A stretch of 64,000 bases of DNA from assembly GCF_041270065.1 (NCBI RefSeq), contig NZ_CP065958.1, positions 7,192,001 to 7,256,000 of the forward strand, written 5' to 3'. The translations under genes and the position numbers were made by a program. The notes below the pieces were generated by a model. That model saw only the letters and a program-made list of their open reading frames with translations. It made no database searches and was not told where the DNA came from. Below, in pieces: positions 40,645 to 51,790 of the stretch. The DNA is from Streptomyces fradiae (GTDB lineage Bacteria > Actinomycetota > Actinomycetes > Streptomycetales > Streptomycetaceae). Position 1 is the first letter of the stretch. The number at the start of each line of letters is the position of its first letter.

Positions 40645-41700
40645 ATGAGCAGGACGTTCGACGTTGTGGTGATCGGTGGAGGCCAGGCCGGACTCGCCGC
40701 CGGCTACCATCTGCGCCGAGCCGGACTCGACTTCGTCGTCCTGGACGCGGGCACGGCACCCGGCGGCGCGTGGCGGCACGCCTGGGACTCCCTCCACCTG
40801 TTCTCCCCGGCGGCGTACTCCTCCCTGCCGGGCCGCATCATGCCGCCGCAGCCGGGGGAGCAGTTCCCCGAAGCGGGACACGTCGTCGAGTACCTCACCG
40901 ACTACGAGCAGCGGTACGAGCTCCCCGTCGTCCGCCCCGTGCGCGTCCGAGGCGTCCATGACGAGGGCGAACTCCTCCGTATAGAGACCGACTCGGACAC
41001 CTGGCACGCCCGCGCCGTCATCAGCGCCACCGGTACTTGGTCCCGCCCCTTCGTGCCGTCGATCCCCGGCCGGACGGACTTCCAGGGCCGCCAACTCCAC
41101 ACCGTCGAGTACGACAACGCCGCGAGCTTCGCCGGACAGCGCGTCATCGTCGTAGGAGGCGGCAACTCCGGCGCCCAGATCGCCGCCGACCTCGCGCACG
41201 ACACCCACCTCACCTGGGCCACCCTGCGTGAACCCCGCTACCTCCCCGACGACATCGACGGCCGCGCCCTCTTCGACGCCGCCACCGCCCGCCGCCGCGC
41301 CCTCGACGAGGGCCGCCCCGACACCGGCGGCGTCTCCGCCCTCGGTGACATCGTGGCCGTCCCTCCCGTCCGCGAAGCCCGCGACGCCGGCCTCCTCAAG
41401 GCCACCCCGATGTTCGACCGCCTCACCCCGACCGGCGTGGCGTGGGCCGACGGCATGACCGCCGAGGCCGACGCCATCATCTGGTGCACCGGCTTCCGCC
41501 CCGCCCTCACCCACCTCACCCCCCTCGCCCTCCGCACCCCCGACGGCCACATCCCCACCCACGGCACCCAGTGCACCACCGACCCCCGCATCCACCTCCT
41601 CGGCTACGGCGACTGGACCGGCCCGGCGTCGGCAACGCTGATCGGCGTGGGCCGCACGGCGAGGGAGGCGGCCCGGGCCATCGCCGAGCACCTGCGATGA
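40645..41700 (+). CDS. arsO: ArsO-like NAD(P)H-dependent flavin monooxygenase
   Basis: The 351-residue protein has GGGQAGLAAGYHL at the N-terminus, the motif FSPAAYSSLPGRIMP that follows the FAD site in this family, a second nucleotide-binding site (VVGGGNSGAQIAADLA near residue 170) and CTGFRPAL near 280. It matches what I recall of the ArsO family found in ars operons. The natural reaction is not established; oxidation of trivalent organoarsenicals is proposed. ATG 40645 lies 36 nt after the MFS stop following GGAAGAAGGGAAG. It is the last gene of the arsenic region; ordinary chromosomal genes follow. Confidence 0.83.
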   Translation: MSRTFDVVVIGGGQAGLAAGYHLRRAGLDFVVLDAGTAPGGAWRHAWDSLHLFSPAAYSSLPGRIMPPQPGEQFPEAGHVVEYLTDYEQRYELPVVRPVRVRGVHDEGELLRIETDSDTWHARAVISATGTWSRPFVPSIPGRTDFQGRQLHTVEYDNAASFAGQRVIVVGGGNSGAQIAADLAHDTHLTWATLREPRYLPDDIDGRALFDAATARRRALDEGRPDTGGVSALGDIVAVPPVREARDAGLLKATPMFDRLTPTGVAWADGMTAEADAIIWCTGFRPALTHLTPLALRTPDGHIPTHGTQCTTDPRIHLLGYGDWTGPASATLIGVGRTAREAARAIAEHLR

Positions 41701-41901
41701 CTTCAGCGCGATCGTTGCCGCCTCGTCGGGGTGACGGTGGTCACGAGGGATCTTGGGGGAGTGCTGCGTACGCTTGGTGGGGTCGTCGCGGTGGGGCAGG
41801 GAGAGTGAACGCTGCCCGGACATGCGACTCGTTGTAGGGTGAGGAAACAGCCCTTGACCTGCAAAAACGCAGGCAGGGAGCCTAAGTCCAGGAGTACGTC
41901 C

Positions 41902-42327
41902 ATGATGCGCACCATGTTCAAGTCGAAGATCCACCGCGCCACCGTGACGCAGGCCGATCTTCACTACGTCGGATCCGTGACCGTCGACGCCGAGCTGATG
42001 GAGGCGGCCGACCTGCTGCCCGGCGAGCTCGTCCACATCGTCGACATCGACAACGGGGCCCGCCTGGAGACCTATGTCATCGAGGGCGAGCGCGGCTCCG
42101 GCGTGATCGGGATCAACGGCGCCGCCGCGCATCTGGTGCACCCCGGGGACCTGGTCATCCTCATCAGCTACGCGCAGGTCAGCGACGCCGAGGCGCGCGC
42201 CCTCGTGCCGCGCGTCGTGCACGTCGACGCCGGCAACCGCATCGTGGAGCTCGGGGGCGACGCGTCGGCGCCCGTGCCCGGGACCGACACGGTGCGCCCG
42301 CCGCACGCCGTACCCGCGCAGATCTGA
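41902..42327 (+). CDS. panD: Aspartate 1-decarboxylase (pantothenate pathway)
   Basis: The 141-residue proenzyme makes beta-alanine for coenzyme A synthesis. It shows the family start ([20 protein letters not shown]) and the self-cleavage site at Gly-Ser in YVGSVTVD (about residues 24-31), which generates the pyruvoyl group. GINGAAAHL and [10 protein letters not shown] follow as expected. Two adjacent ATG codons (41902, 41905) follow CCAGGAG; either may be used. Standing alone rather than with panBC is usual in Streptomyces. It marks the return to housekeeping sequence. Confidence 0.95.
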   Translation: MMRTMFKSKIHRATVTQADLHYVGSVTVDAELMEAADLLPGELVHIVDIDNGARLETYVIEGERGSGVIGINGAAAHLVHPGDLVILISYAQVSDAEARALVPRVVHVDAGNRIVELGGDASAPVPGTDTVRPPHAVPAQI

Positions 42328-42350
42328 CCACGGCCGAGGAGGCCCGCAGC

Positions 42351-42701
42351 ATGGCAGAGCTGGACCTGACCATCCGCGACGACCGGGAGAAGGGCCGCCT
42401 GGAGGCGTTCGACGACGGCGACTACGCCGGCGTCGTCGTCTACTTCGTCCTCGACGAGGAGCCGCACGCCCTCGTCGCCGTGCACACGGTCGTCGAGGCC
42501 ACGCACGAGGGGAAGGGCGTCGCCGGCGCGCTGGTGAAGGAGTTCTACCGGATCGCCGCCGCCGCGGGCGTCCCCGTCGTGCCGCTCTGCCCGTACGCCG
42601 CCAAGTGGGCCGAACGGCACCCCGACGAGGCCCCGGTGCCGGCGGCGGAGGTCGTCCGCGCGGCCAAGCGACAGCTGAAGGCCAGCCCGGAACTCTGGTG
42701 A
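42351..42701 (+). CDS. Small YjdJ-type GNAT acetyltransferase
   Basis: The 116-residue protein is a minimal GNAT of the YjdJ/Acetyltransf_CG group. It has a short beta sheet, HTVVEATHEGKGVAGALVKEF (acetyl-CoA loop near residues 45-65) and LCPYAAKWAERHPD near the end. The substrate of this group is unknown. It lies 23 nt after panD with GGAGG before its ATG, so it is probably co-transcribed. Only one cysteine is present, in LCPY, a conserved family position. Confidence 0.85.
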   Translation: MAELDLTIRDDREKGRLEAFDDGDYAGVVVYFVLDEEPHALVAVHTVVEATHEGKGVAGALVKEFYRIAAAAGVPVVPLCPYAAKWAERHPDEAPVPAAEVVRAAKRQLKASPELW

Positions 42702-42845
42702 CGCGGCCCGTGCCCCGGCCGCGCCGCCACCCGAAGGAATGGGTCCGGCGCGCCGGGGCACACGGACGGGGGGGAGGCTGGGATCCGGGCCCGCTCGGGC
42801 CCGGCACCCGCACCCCCGCCCGTACCCCCAGACCGGGAGTCCGTC

Positions 42846-45342
<2,497 letters not shown>

Positions 45343-45608
45343 ACCTCCACGATCTCTCTTCCGGGCGTTCGCGTCGTCGTACCTGGGAACGCGATCTCGC
45401 GTACCGCGAACGGAGTACGAGGCTGCCCCGTACACCTCTGGATGTACGCCCGCGCAGGTCAGGGACGGTGGCGGGCAACCCCTACGGGGCGCGTCCGGCG
45501 CCCCGCGCGCCCCGCCCCGCGCCCCCGGCGGTCCGGATTCCGAGCCACCGCCGCCCCCGCCCGGTCCACATTGGCCCGCACCGGGCGCCCGCCCGTACCG
45601 TGTGCGCC

Positions 45609-46358
45609 GTGGACCTCGACCAGAGCGCCCGGATCGGCGGCTTCTTCGCCCTGCGCACCAGCCCGCCGCCCGCCCCGCAGACCGCGCCCGCCCCGCCGCG
45701 GCCGTCCGGACCCGCCGCCGTGCCCCTCGCGCTCCTGTACGCGGGCGGGGCCGACGCCGCCCTCGCCGCCCGCGTCGACCGGGTCGCCGCCGGCCTGGGC
45801 ACCTCCGAGCGCCGGGTCGCCGCCTCCGCCGCCCACCTCGGTCTGGCCGCCCGGCTCTGGTCCGTCGCGCTCGGCCCCGCCGCGCTCTTCGGCCGCTTCC
45901 CCGACCTCACGCCCGAGACCCTCCACTGGGACGGCACCCTCGGCGCCCCCGACGAGCTGTGGTGGTCCGGCACCGCCGGCCGGCCCGCCACCGTCGACGA
46001 CCTGCGGGCCGCCGTCCAGGAGGCCCACCTGGTCCCGCTGCACGCCGCCTTCGCCCGCGACGGACGGATCTCCCCGCGGCTGCTGTGGGGCAACGCGGGC
46101 TCCGCGCTCGCCGGCGCCCTGCGCGAACTGCTCCGCTGGACCCGGGCCCACGACCGGCCCGAGGCCGCCGCACGCGCCGTCGCCCTCACCCGCGGGCTGC
46201 TCGCCCACCCCGACCTGGAGCGCACCGTCCGCGGCCCGGCGCTGCGCCGCACCACCTGCTGCCTCTACTACCGCGCCCCGTCCGGAGGCCTGTGCGGCGA
46301 CTGTGTGTTCGACCACCCGCCCCGTAAGGGTTTGGAGCGACGGCCCCCGGCTCCGTAA
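45609..46358 (+). CDS. FhuF-like [2Fe-2S] protein
   Basis: The 249-residue protein ends with the FhuF iron-sulfur motif, TCCLYYR then GGLCGDCVF (CC-x10-CxxC type), which binds a [2Fe-2S] cluster in ferric-siderophore reductases. The N-terminal Pro/Ala-rich stretch is probably disordered, and the helical middle contains LHWDGTLGAPDELWW. GTG 45609 gives a natural start (VDLDQSARIGGFF). No siderophore genes are adjacent. It probably reduces ferric iron in siderophores or serves as a redox protein. Confidence 0.85.
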   Translation: MDLDQSARIGGFFALRTSPPPAPQTAPAPPRPSGPAAVPLALLYAGGADAALAARVDRVAAGLGTSERRVAASAAHLGLAARLWSVALGPAALFGRFPDLTPETLHWDGTLGAPDELWWSGTAGRPATVDDLRAAVQEAHLVPLHAAFARDGRISPRLLWGNAGSALAGALRELLRWTRAHDRPEAAARAVALTRGLLAHPDLERTVRGPALRRTTCCLYYRAPSGGLCGDCVFDHPPRKGLERRPPAP

Positions 46359-46409
46359 AGTTGCCTCTTCGGGAGTGCAGGCGCGAGCGATCGAGGAACG
46401 ACGAAGGCC

Positions 46410-47903
46410 ATGACGGTGACCGAAGAGACCCAGGACCTCGGGGAGGCCCAGGAGTACGGGCCGGGCATCGACCCGGAGCGACTGGCCGTCTGCCTCAGCG
46501 TGCTCGACGAGCTGGACACGATCGACGTGGACCACCCGGACGCGATCGCCGTCCGCCGTGCCACCGCCGGCATCTACCGGACCGTGAAGCAGCGCCGCCG
46601 CCAGGAGCGCCGGGCCGCCAAGACCGCCCACGACAAGGCGGTCACCGAGGCGACCGCGACCGGCTCCGCGCAGCGCATCGACGACGAGACCGAGGGCATC
46701 CTGCCCTCGTCCGTCACCGAGGCCGGCAAGATCGCGGGCATACTCCAGCGCCCGCGCTCCTGCTACACCTGCAAGACCCGCTATGTCGAGGTCGACTACT
46801 TCTACCACCAGCTCTGTCCGGACTGCGCCGCCCTGAACCGGTCCAAGCGGGAGGCCCGCGCCGACCTCACCGGCAAGCGCGCGCTGCTCACCGGCGGCCG
46901 CGCCAAGATCGGCATGTACATCGCGCTGCGGCTGCTGCGCGACGGCGCCCACACCACGATCACCACCCGGTTCCCCAAGGACGCCATCCGCCGCTTCAAG
47001 GCGATGGAGGACTCCGCGGAGTGGATGGACCGCCTGGAGGTCGTCGGCATCGACCTGCGCGACCCGGCCCAGGCCGTGGCCCTCGCCGACCAGGTCGCCG
47101 CCGCGGGACCGCTGGACGTCCTGGTGAACAACGCGACGCAGACCGTGCGCCGGCTGCCGTCCGCGTACGCCGCCCTGGTCGACGGCGAGAGCGCGCCGCT
47201 GCCCGCCGGCGAGCTGCCCGCCCACCACGTCATCGGCGCCTTCAACTCCGGCGCCGTCGACGGTCTGGCCGCGCTCCCGCTCGGCACCGGCGCCATCGAC
47301 GCGCAGGCCGTCGCCGACCTGGCCCTGGTCGCCGGCAACGCGAGCATCGAGCGGCACCACGCCGGCACCGCGATCGACGCCGGCGGTCTGGTGCCCGACG
47401 TCGTCGACACCAACACCTGGGTGCAGACCATCGACCAGATCTCCCCGGTGGAGCTCCTGGAGACCCAGCTCTGCAACTACACCGCGCCCTTCATCCTCAT
47501 CAGCAAGCTGCGCCCGGCGATGGCCGAGGCCGCCGCACGGGCGAAGAGCGGGCGCGCGTACGTCGTGAACGTCTCCGCCATGGAGGGCGTCTTCAGCCGC
47601 GGCTACAAGGGCGCCGGGCACCCGAACACCAACGCCGCCAAGGCCGCGATCAACATGGTGACGCGGACCAGCGCGCAGGAGATGTTCCAGTCCGACGGCA
47701 TCCTCATGACCTCCGTCGACACCGGCTGGATCACCGACGAGCGCCCGCACTTCGACAAGCTGCGGCTGGCCGAGGAGGGCTTCCACGCCCCGCTCGACCT
47801 GGTCGACGGCGCGGCCCGGGTCTACGATCCGATCGTGCGCGGCGAGGACGGCGACGACCTGTACGGCGTGTTCATGAAGGACTACCTGCCCGGCAAGTGG
47901 TGA
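46410..47903 (+). CDS. SDR-fold protein with zinc-finger-like insert and altered active site
   Basis: The 497-residue protein has an N-terminal helical region (1-110), a CYTCKTRY...LCPDC zinc-ribbon-like segment (about 117-140) and a short-chain dehydrogenase domain from TGGRAKIG (about 160) through LVNNATQTV to GTxxxTDERPH-like sequence. The catalytic YxxxK appears as TNAAK, so the tyrosine is replaced by threonine and ordinary dehydrogenase chemistry is doubtful; SAMEG may hold the serine. A 100-residue insertion follows NNAT. It is a large, conserved-looking actinobacterial protein of unknown function. ATG 46410 follows AACGACGAAGG. Confidence 0.7.
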   Translation: MTVTEETQDLGEAQEYGPGIDPERLAVCLSVLDELDTIDVDHPDAIAVRRATAGIYRTVKQRRRQERRAAKTAHDKAVTEATATGSAQRIDDETEGILPSSVTEAGKIAGILQRPRSCYTCKTRYVEVDYFYHQLCPDCAALNRSKREARADLTGKRALLTGGRAKIGMYIALRLLRDGAHTTITTRFPKDAIRRFKAMEDSAEWMDRLEVVGIDLRDPAQAVALADQVAAAGPLDVLVNNATQTVRRLPSAYAALVDGESAPLPAGELPAHHVIGAFNSGAVDGLAALPLGTGAIDAQAVADLALVAGNASIERHHAGTAIDAGGLVPDVVDTNTWVQTIDQISPVELLETQLCNYTAPFILISKLRPAMAEAAARAKSGRAYVVNVSAMEGVFSRGYKGAGHPNTNAAKAAINMVTRTSAQEMFQSDGILMTSVDTGWITDERPHFDKLRLAEEGFHAPLDLVDGAARVYDPIVRGEDGDDLYGVFMKDYLPGKW

Positions 47904-48211
47904 GCCGCGCCCGCCGTTCCGGCAGGCCGTCGATTTGATCGATGATCGGGCATCCAAACGCCCGCTGACCTCGGTAAACGGGGCCGAACGAGCCGCTTTC
48001 ACTCGATCGCGTCACACTTTCGCGCCCCATAGAGCGCCCGCGCGCTCAGATGGTTAATCTGATGTCCACGGTCGGCCACCGGGGGTTCCACCGAACCCCC
48101 ACGGCCGGCCAGGGGACAGGCCTGACATCAAGGCCGCGGTCCCGCCCCGATACGGCGCCACCGCGACCGACCGGCCCAGACCCATTGACTCGCGACACAG
48201 AGGAGTGCGCG
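47904..48211. other. 308-bp intergenic region with two dyads
   Basis: TCAGAT-ggtta-ATCTGA lies at 48046-48062 and GGGGGTTC-cacc-GAACCCCC at 48081-48100. The second may terminate the upstream gene or regulate the small gene at 48212. AGAGGAG just before 48212 is that gene's ribosome site. I see no gene in the region. Confidence 0.6.
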
Positions 48212-48382
48212 GTGACACCCGAAGTGACCCAGCAGGAGCAGAGCCCGTCCGAACCCAAGGAGCGGCCGCGCCGCTCCGGAGAACTCGGCAGCCTCGAAGT
48301 GTGGGCCCGCTCGGCCCCGATCCGTCTGGCCGGCTACGAGGACGACCTCGCCGAGCCGCACATCCTGCCCGGCATCGACTGA
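48212..48382 (+). CDS. 56-residue small protein with a conserved-looking C-terminal segment
   Basis: GTG 48212 after AGAGGAG opens 56 codons. The first 25 residues are charged and polar (EVTQQEQSPSEPKERPRR), and the second half reads like a conserved motif (GSLEVWARSAPIRLAGYEDD) ending HILPGID. The leader/core-like division resembles a ribosomal peptide precursor, but no modifying enzyme is adjacent, so it could equally be a small regulatory protein. It is followed by a convergent lipase-maturation-factor-like gene. Confidence 0.65.
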   Translation: MTPEVTQQEQSPSEPKERPRRSGELGSLEVWARSAPIRLAGYEDDLAEPHILPGID

Positions 48383-48478
48383 GCGACCAACGCGTCCTGA
48401 CCGACGCGTCCCCCGTGCCCCCGCCCGCCCCACGCGGTGCGGGGGCACGGGCGTGCCGGGCCCCGACCGGGCCCCTTG

Positions 48479-49918
48479 TCAACCGGCCGGCCTGCGCCCG
48501 GCGGGCTCCCGCAGGGCAACCGGCGGCAGGTACTCGCGCAGCAGTGTCCGGTGCCACCAGGCCCCGGTCTCCCGCAGTTCGCTCCAGGTGGTGAAGCGAT
48601 AGCGGTAGAGCCGGGCCCGCACATAGACCGGCGGTTCGTCCGGGAACGGGTTGTGCCGGAGCAGCCGCAGGGTGTCCCGGTCCCCGGCGAGCAGCCGCTC
48701 CACGAACGGGCCGAACCAGTCGCGGGCGTAGCCGGGGGAGAGCGCCGCGAACCACATCAGCCAGTCGAGCCGCAGATGGTACGGGGCGAACTGGCGCGGC
48801 ATCCGGCGCGGGTCGCCCGGCTTGCCCTTGAACCCGTACTCCCGCCACTCGGTCCCCGCGTGCGGCAGCCCGGGCTCGGCGGTGCCCTCGACCACGATCT
48901 CGTCGCGCACCCGGCCGACCGTGCCGAAGGCCCCGTACGTGTTGACCAGGTGCAGCACGTCGAAGGACCGGTTCATCGCCTGCCGCCTGGAGAGCAGATT
49001 GCGCACCGGGTGCCGGCTCTGCACCAGGATCAGGGCGGTGGCGGCGCAGACCACGACCACGTACCAGAGCGGCGCCTCCGGCTGCGGGTGGTCGTCGCCG
49101 GCGAGGAGCGAACCGTCCACGGCGGAGAGCGCGAGCACGATGGTGATCCAGTTCAGCCAGGCGAAGTTGCCGGAGAGCACCAGCCACAGCTGGGTGACGA
49201 TCATCAGGCCCGCGGCGATCGTGGCGACCGGCTGCGGGGCGAAGAGCAGCACCGGAACGCCGAGCTGGACGACATGGTTGGCGGCGCACTCGACCTTGTG
49301 CAGCGGTCCGGGGATGTGGTGGAAGAACCAGCTCAGCGGGCCGGGCATCGGCTGGGTCTCGTGGTGGTGGTACAGGCAGGTGAGGTCGCGCCAGCAGCGG
49401 TCGCCGCGGATCTTGATCAGCCCGGCGCCGAACTCGACCCGGAAGAGCAGCCAGCGGAGCAGGAAGAGGACCAGGACCGGCGGCCCGGTGTCGTCGTTGC
49501 CGAGCAGCACGGCGAGGAAGCCGGTCTCCAGGAGCAGCGACTCCCAGCCGAAGGAGTACCAGGTCTGCCCGACGTTCACGATCGACAGATAGAGCGCCCA
49601 GGCCAGCAGCCACAGCAGCATCGACACCGGCAGCGGCACCGCGTCACCGGCCCCCGCCACCAGGGCGAGGGCGAGGGCGGCGCCGCTCCAGGCGACGGCG
49701 GCGAAGAGACGGTCGGAGTAGCGCCACTGGAAGAGGCTGGGCGCGCGGCGGGCCGGCACCGCCCGTACGAAGTCGGGCACGGGCAGCATGCCGCGGGCGC
49801 CGATCAGCGCCCGGAACTGCAGCGCCGCCGACAGGAAGGCGACGAGATAGAGGCCGGCGAGCCCCCGCTGGAAGACGATCCGGCTCAGCCAGTAGTCGGG
49901 GGCGGTGAACCAGTCCAT
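48479..49918 (-). CDS. Lipase maturation factor family membrane protein
   Basis: The 479-residue protein has about ten membrane segments and the LMF1-like signatures WYSFGWESLLLETGFLA, RWLLFRVEFGAGLIKIRGD and HHHETQPMPGPLSWFFHH, followed by a soluble C-terminal domain (EWREYGFKGKPGD and QFAPYHLRLDWLMWF). In animals LMF1 helps fold lipases; the bacterial role is unknown. ATG 49918. The gene lies downstream of the small charged-protein gene on the same strand, 18 nt apart. Confidence 0.87.
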   Translation of the reverse strand: MDWFTAPDYWLSRIVFQRGLAGLYLVAFLSAALQFRALIGARGMLPVPDFVRAVPARRAPSLFQWRYSDRLFAAVAWSGAALALALVAGAGDAVPLPVSMLLWLLAWALYLSIVNVGQTWYSFGWESLLLETGFLAVLLGNDDTGPPVLVLFLLRWLLFRVEFGAGLIKIRGDRCWRDLTCLYHHHETQPMPGPLSWFFHHIPGPLHKVECAANHVVQLGVPVLLFAPQPVATIAAGLMIVTQLWLVLSGNFAWLNWITIVLALSAVDGSLLAGDDHPQPEAPLWYVVVVCAATALILVQSRHPVRNLLSRRQAMNRSFDVLHLVNTYGAFGTVGRVRDEIVVEGTAEPGLPHAGTEWREYGFKGKPGDPRRMPRQFAPYHLRLDWLMWFAALSPGYARDWFGPFVERLLAGDRDTLRLLRHNPFPDEPPVYVRARLYRYRFTTWSELRETGAWWHRTLLREYLPPVALREPAGRRPAG

Positions 49919-49936
49919 CGCGCCGGGCGCGGGCGG

Positions 49937-50104
49937 TCAGCCCTTTCGCTCGTCCTCGTCCGCGGTCCGCTCACCCTCGGCCTGGGAGGGGGTGGTCCGG
50001 GTGACCTGCGGGTGGACGTGCGCCTTCTGCTGCTCGTCCATGTCCTCGTCGAGGCGCTCGCCCTCGGCCTGCGAGGGGCTGGTGTACTCGTCGTACTGGC
50101 TCAT
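49937..50104 (-). CDS. 55-residue acidic protein with duplicated SQAEGER motif
   Basis: ATG 50104 opens 55 codons on the minus strand. The peptide has two similar units, SQAEGERLDED and SQAEGERTADED, with HVHPQ between, and is hydrophilic and acidic. GAGGAGGC before the start is a good ribosome site. It is probably disordered. Small proteins like it are seen across Streptomyces; function unknown. Confidence 0.65.
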   Translation of the reverse strand: MSQYDEYTSPSQAEGERLDEDMDEQQKAHVHPQVTRTTPSQAEGERTADEDERKG

Positions 50105-50155
50105 GGCCGCCTCCTCGAAGAGGTGCGCGGGGTGAGTACGGAACGAGCGTAACTC

Positions 50156-50701
50156 TCATCGGCCGGCGGCGAGAGCCGTGAGGGCGCGGCCGAGCCGGCG
50201 GGCGTAGGCGTGCTGCAGGAAGCGCACGACGGGCCCGCCGAGCCGGGTGTACCAGGCGGCGGCGCGGCTGAAGGCGGTGACCGTGAACCACACGTCGCCG
50301 TTCTCGTGCAGGTCGACCACGAAGGACTCCTCGCCGCACTCCGGGTGCCCGGCGCGGGTGCCGTAGGCGAAGCCGGTCTCGCGTTCCGTGTACGTCGTCC
50401 AGATCACCTGGCAGGGCGCGGTGAAGCGGACCGGGCCGAGGCCGAGCGAGACCTCCAGGGTGACGCCGGGCGCGGCGCGGTCGGCCGCGCTGTGCACCCG
50501 GGCGCCGGTCGCGCGGTGCATCGCCCAGGTGGTGACGGCGGCGCCGGCCGCCTCGTACACGGCCCGGCCGTGGCCGATCCGGACGGTGTGGTGGAGGTGG
50601 TGGTAGCCGGCGGGCAGCGGGCCGGTGCGGGTGGCGCCGACCTCGGGGTAGCTGGTGCCGGGGGTGGGGGTGTCCGAGAGACTGCGGATGAGGCGGGTCA
50701 T
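50156..50701 (-). CDS. DUF1990 family protein
   Basis: The 181-residue protein matches what I recall of DUF1990: an N-terminal YPEVGATRTGPLPAGYHHLHH, a central GLGPVRFTAPCQVIWTTYTERETGFAYGT and a terminal FSRAAAWYTRLGGPVVR. The domain is distantly related to polyketide-cyclase-like folds and has no assigned function. The ATG overlaps the stop of the YndJ-like gene by 4 nt, so the two are coupled. Confidence 0.85.
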   Translation of the reverse strand: MTRLIRSLSDTPTPGTSYPEVGATRTGPLPAGYHHLHHTVRIGHGRAVYEAAGAAVTTWAMHRATGARVHSAADRAAPGVTLEVSLGLGPVRFTAPCQVIWTTYTERETGFAYGTRAGHPECGEESFVVDLHENGDVWFTVTAFSRAAAWYTRLGGPVVRFLQHAYARRLGRALTALAAGR

Positions 50702-51582
50702 GCCGGGAGCTCCGTTCGGTGGGCGGGGACGGCGACAGGGGTACGGGCAGGGGCGGCGGTACGGGCCGGGGCGAGCCGGCGCCAGGCGAGCAGCGAGCAG
50801 AGGGCGAAGCCGAGGGCGTTGCCGAGGCCGTGCGTCGCGGCCATCCAGGTCAGGCTCGGGTGCGGCACGCCGGTGGCCTCGCCGAGCGCCCAGCTCAGGG
50901 CGAGCAGCATGGTGGCGACCAGAACGGCGGCCGAGGTGGCGAGCAGCGACCTGGTGACCCGGTCGGGGGCGTCGGCGCGCAGCTCGCGCCAGGTGGCGAG
51001 GGCGACGGCCCACATCCCGGCGGTGAGGACGAGGGCACCGGCGAGCTCGGCCCAGTCGTCGACGAAGTAGCCGAGGAGGACGAGCAGGGTGCCGAGCGGG
51101 ACGCTGAGCGCGGCGAACCGGGTGCCCCGGCTGTCCGCCGTACGGCAGACGAGGCCGGCGACCAGGGCGGCGGCGAAGCCCGCGAAGTGGAAGTGCGGCA
51201 CGGTGAGGGCCAGGATGCCGAGCTCGAAGCCGAACAGCTGGTACCCGGCGCGCTCGGCGGCCAGGGCGAGCCCCGCGACGGCCGGCGTGACGAGCGCGGT
51301 GAGCGCCGCGATCTCGGCGGGGGCCATGGACCGCGTGAGCGCGAGCCGGACCGGCGCGTGCAGGGCGAGGGCCAGGGTGGCCAGGGCGTAGACCGACGCG
51401 AGGGCGACGGCGAGCGGTGAGCGCGGCAGCCACAGGGCGACCGCGCCGGGCAGCGCGAGCAGCGGCCAGGCGCGGCGCAGCAGGCGCAGGGTGGCCGGCT
51501 GCGGTCCGTCGAGCAGCCGGAGCCCGACGGGCACGACGACCAGCATCCCCAGCATCACGATCAGTCCGACGAGCACGGACAC
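50698..51582 (-). CDS. YndJ-like multi-pass membrane protein
   Basis: The 294-residue protein has nine or so membrane segments and the YndJ-family motif LTVPHFHFAGFAAALV, with a later ATHGLGNALGFALCSL. In Bacillus and actinobacteria yndJ genes sit next to DUF1990 genes, as here, but the function is unknown. It starts at 51582, close to a pair of TTGAAC palindromes that probably regulate it and the divergent lipoprotein gene. Confidence 0.82.
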   Translation of the reverse strand: MSVLVGLIVMLGMLVVVPVGLRLLDGPQPATLRLLRRAWPLLALPGAVALWLPRSPLAVALASVYALATLALALHAPVRLALTRSMAPAEIAALTALVTPAVAGLALAAERAGYQLFGFELGILALTVPHFHFAGFAAALVAGLVCRTADSRGTRFAALSVPLGTLLVLLGYFVDDWAELAGALVLTAGMWAVALATWRELRADAPDRVTRSLLATSAAVLVATMLLALSWALGEATGVPHPSLTWMAATHGLGNALGFALCSLLAWRRLAPARTAAPARTPVAVPAHRTELPA

Positions 51583-51610
51583 GGCACCGTCACCCCCACG
51601 AGCGAGATCG

Positions 51611-51669
51611 GTTGAACATGTTCAACCCTTTCGGTGATGAGCCTAGAGCCTTCCTTGAACGTGTTCAAG
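51611..51669. promoter_or_regulatory. Pair of TTGAAC-N2-GTTCAA palindromes between divergent genes
   Basis: GTTGAACATGTTCAAC (51611-51626) is a perfect 16-bp palindrome, and CTTGAAC-gt-GTTCAAG (51654-51669) matches outside its centre. The centres are 43 bp apart, about four helical turns. The form fits a TetR-family operator pair; no TetR gene is adjacent. Confidence 0.65.
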
Positions 51670-51790
51670 TGGCGGTTCGGGTGACGGGGCGCACGCGGTG
51701 CGGCGCCGGATGGACGCGCCCGGATTGCGGGGCCCCGGGGCCTGCGGCAGACATGAAGGAACGACCGGGGGCGGATAGGCGGGAGACCCA

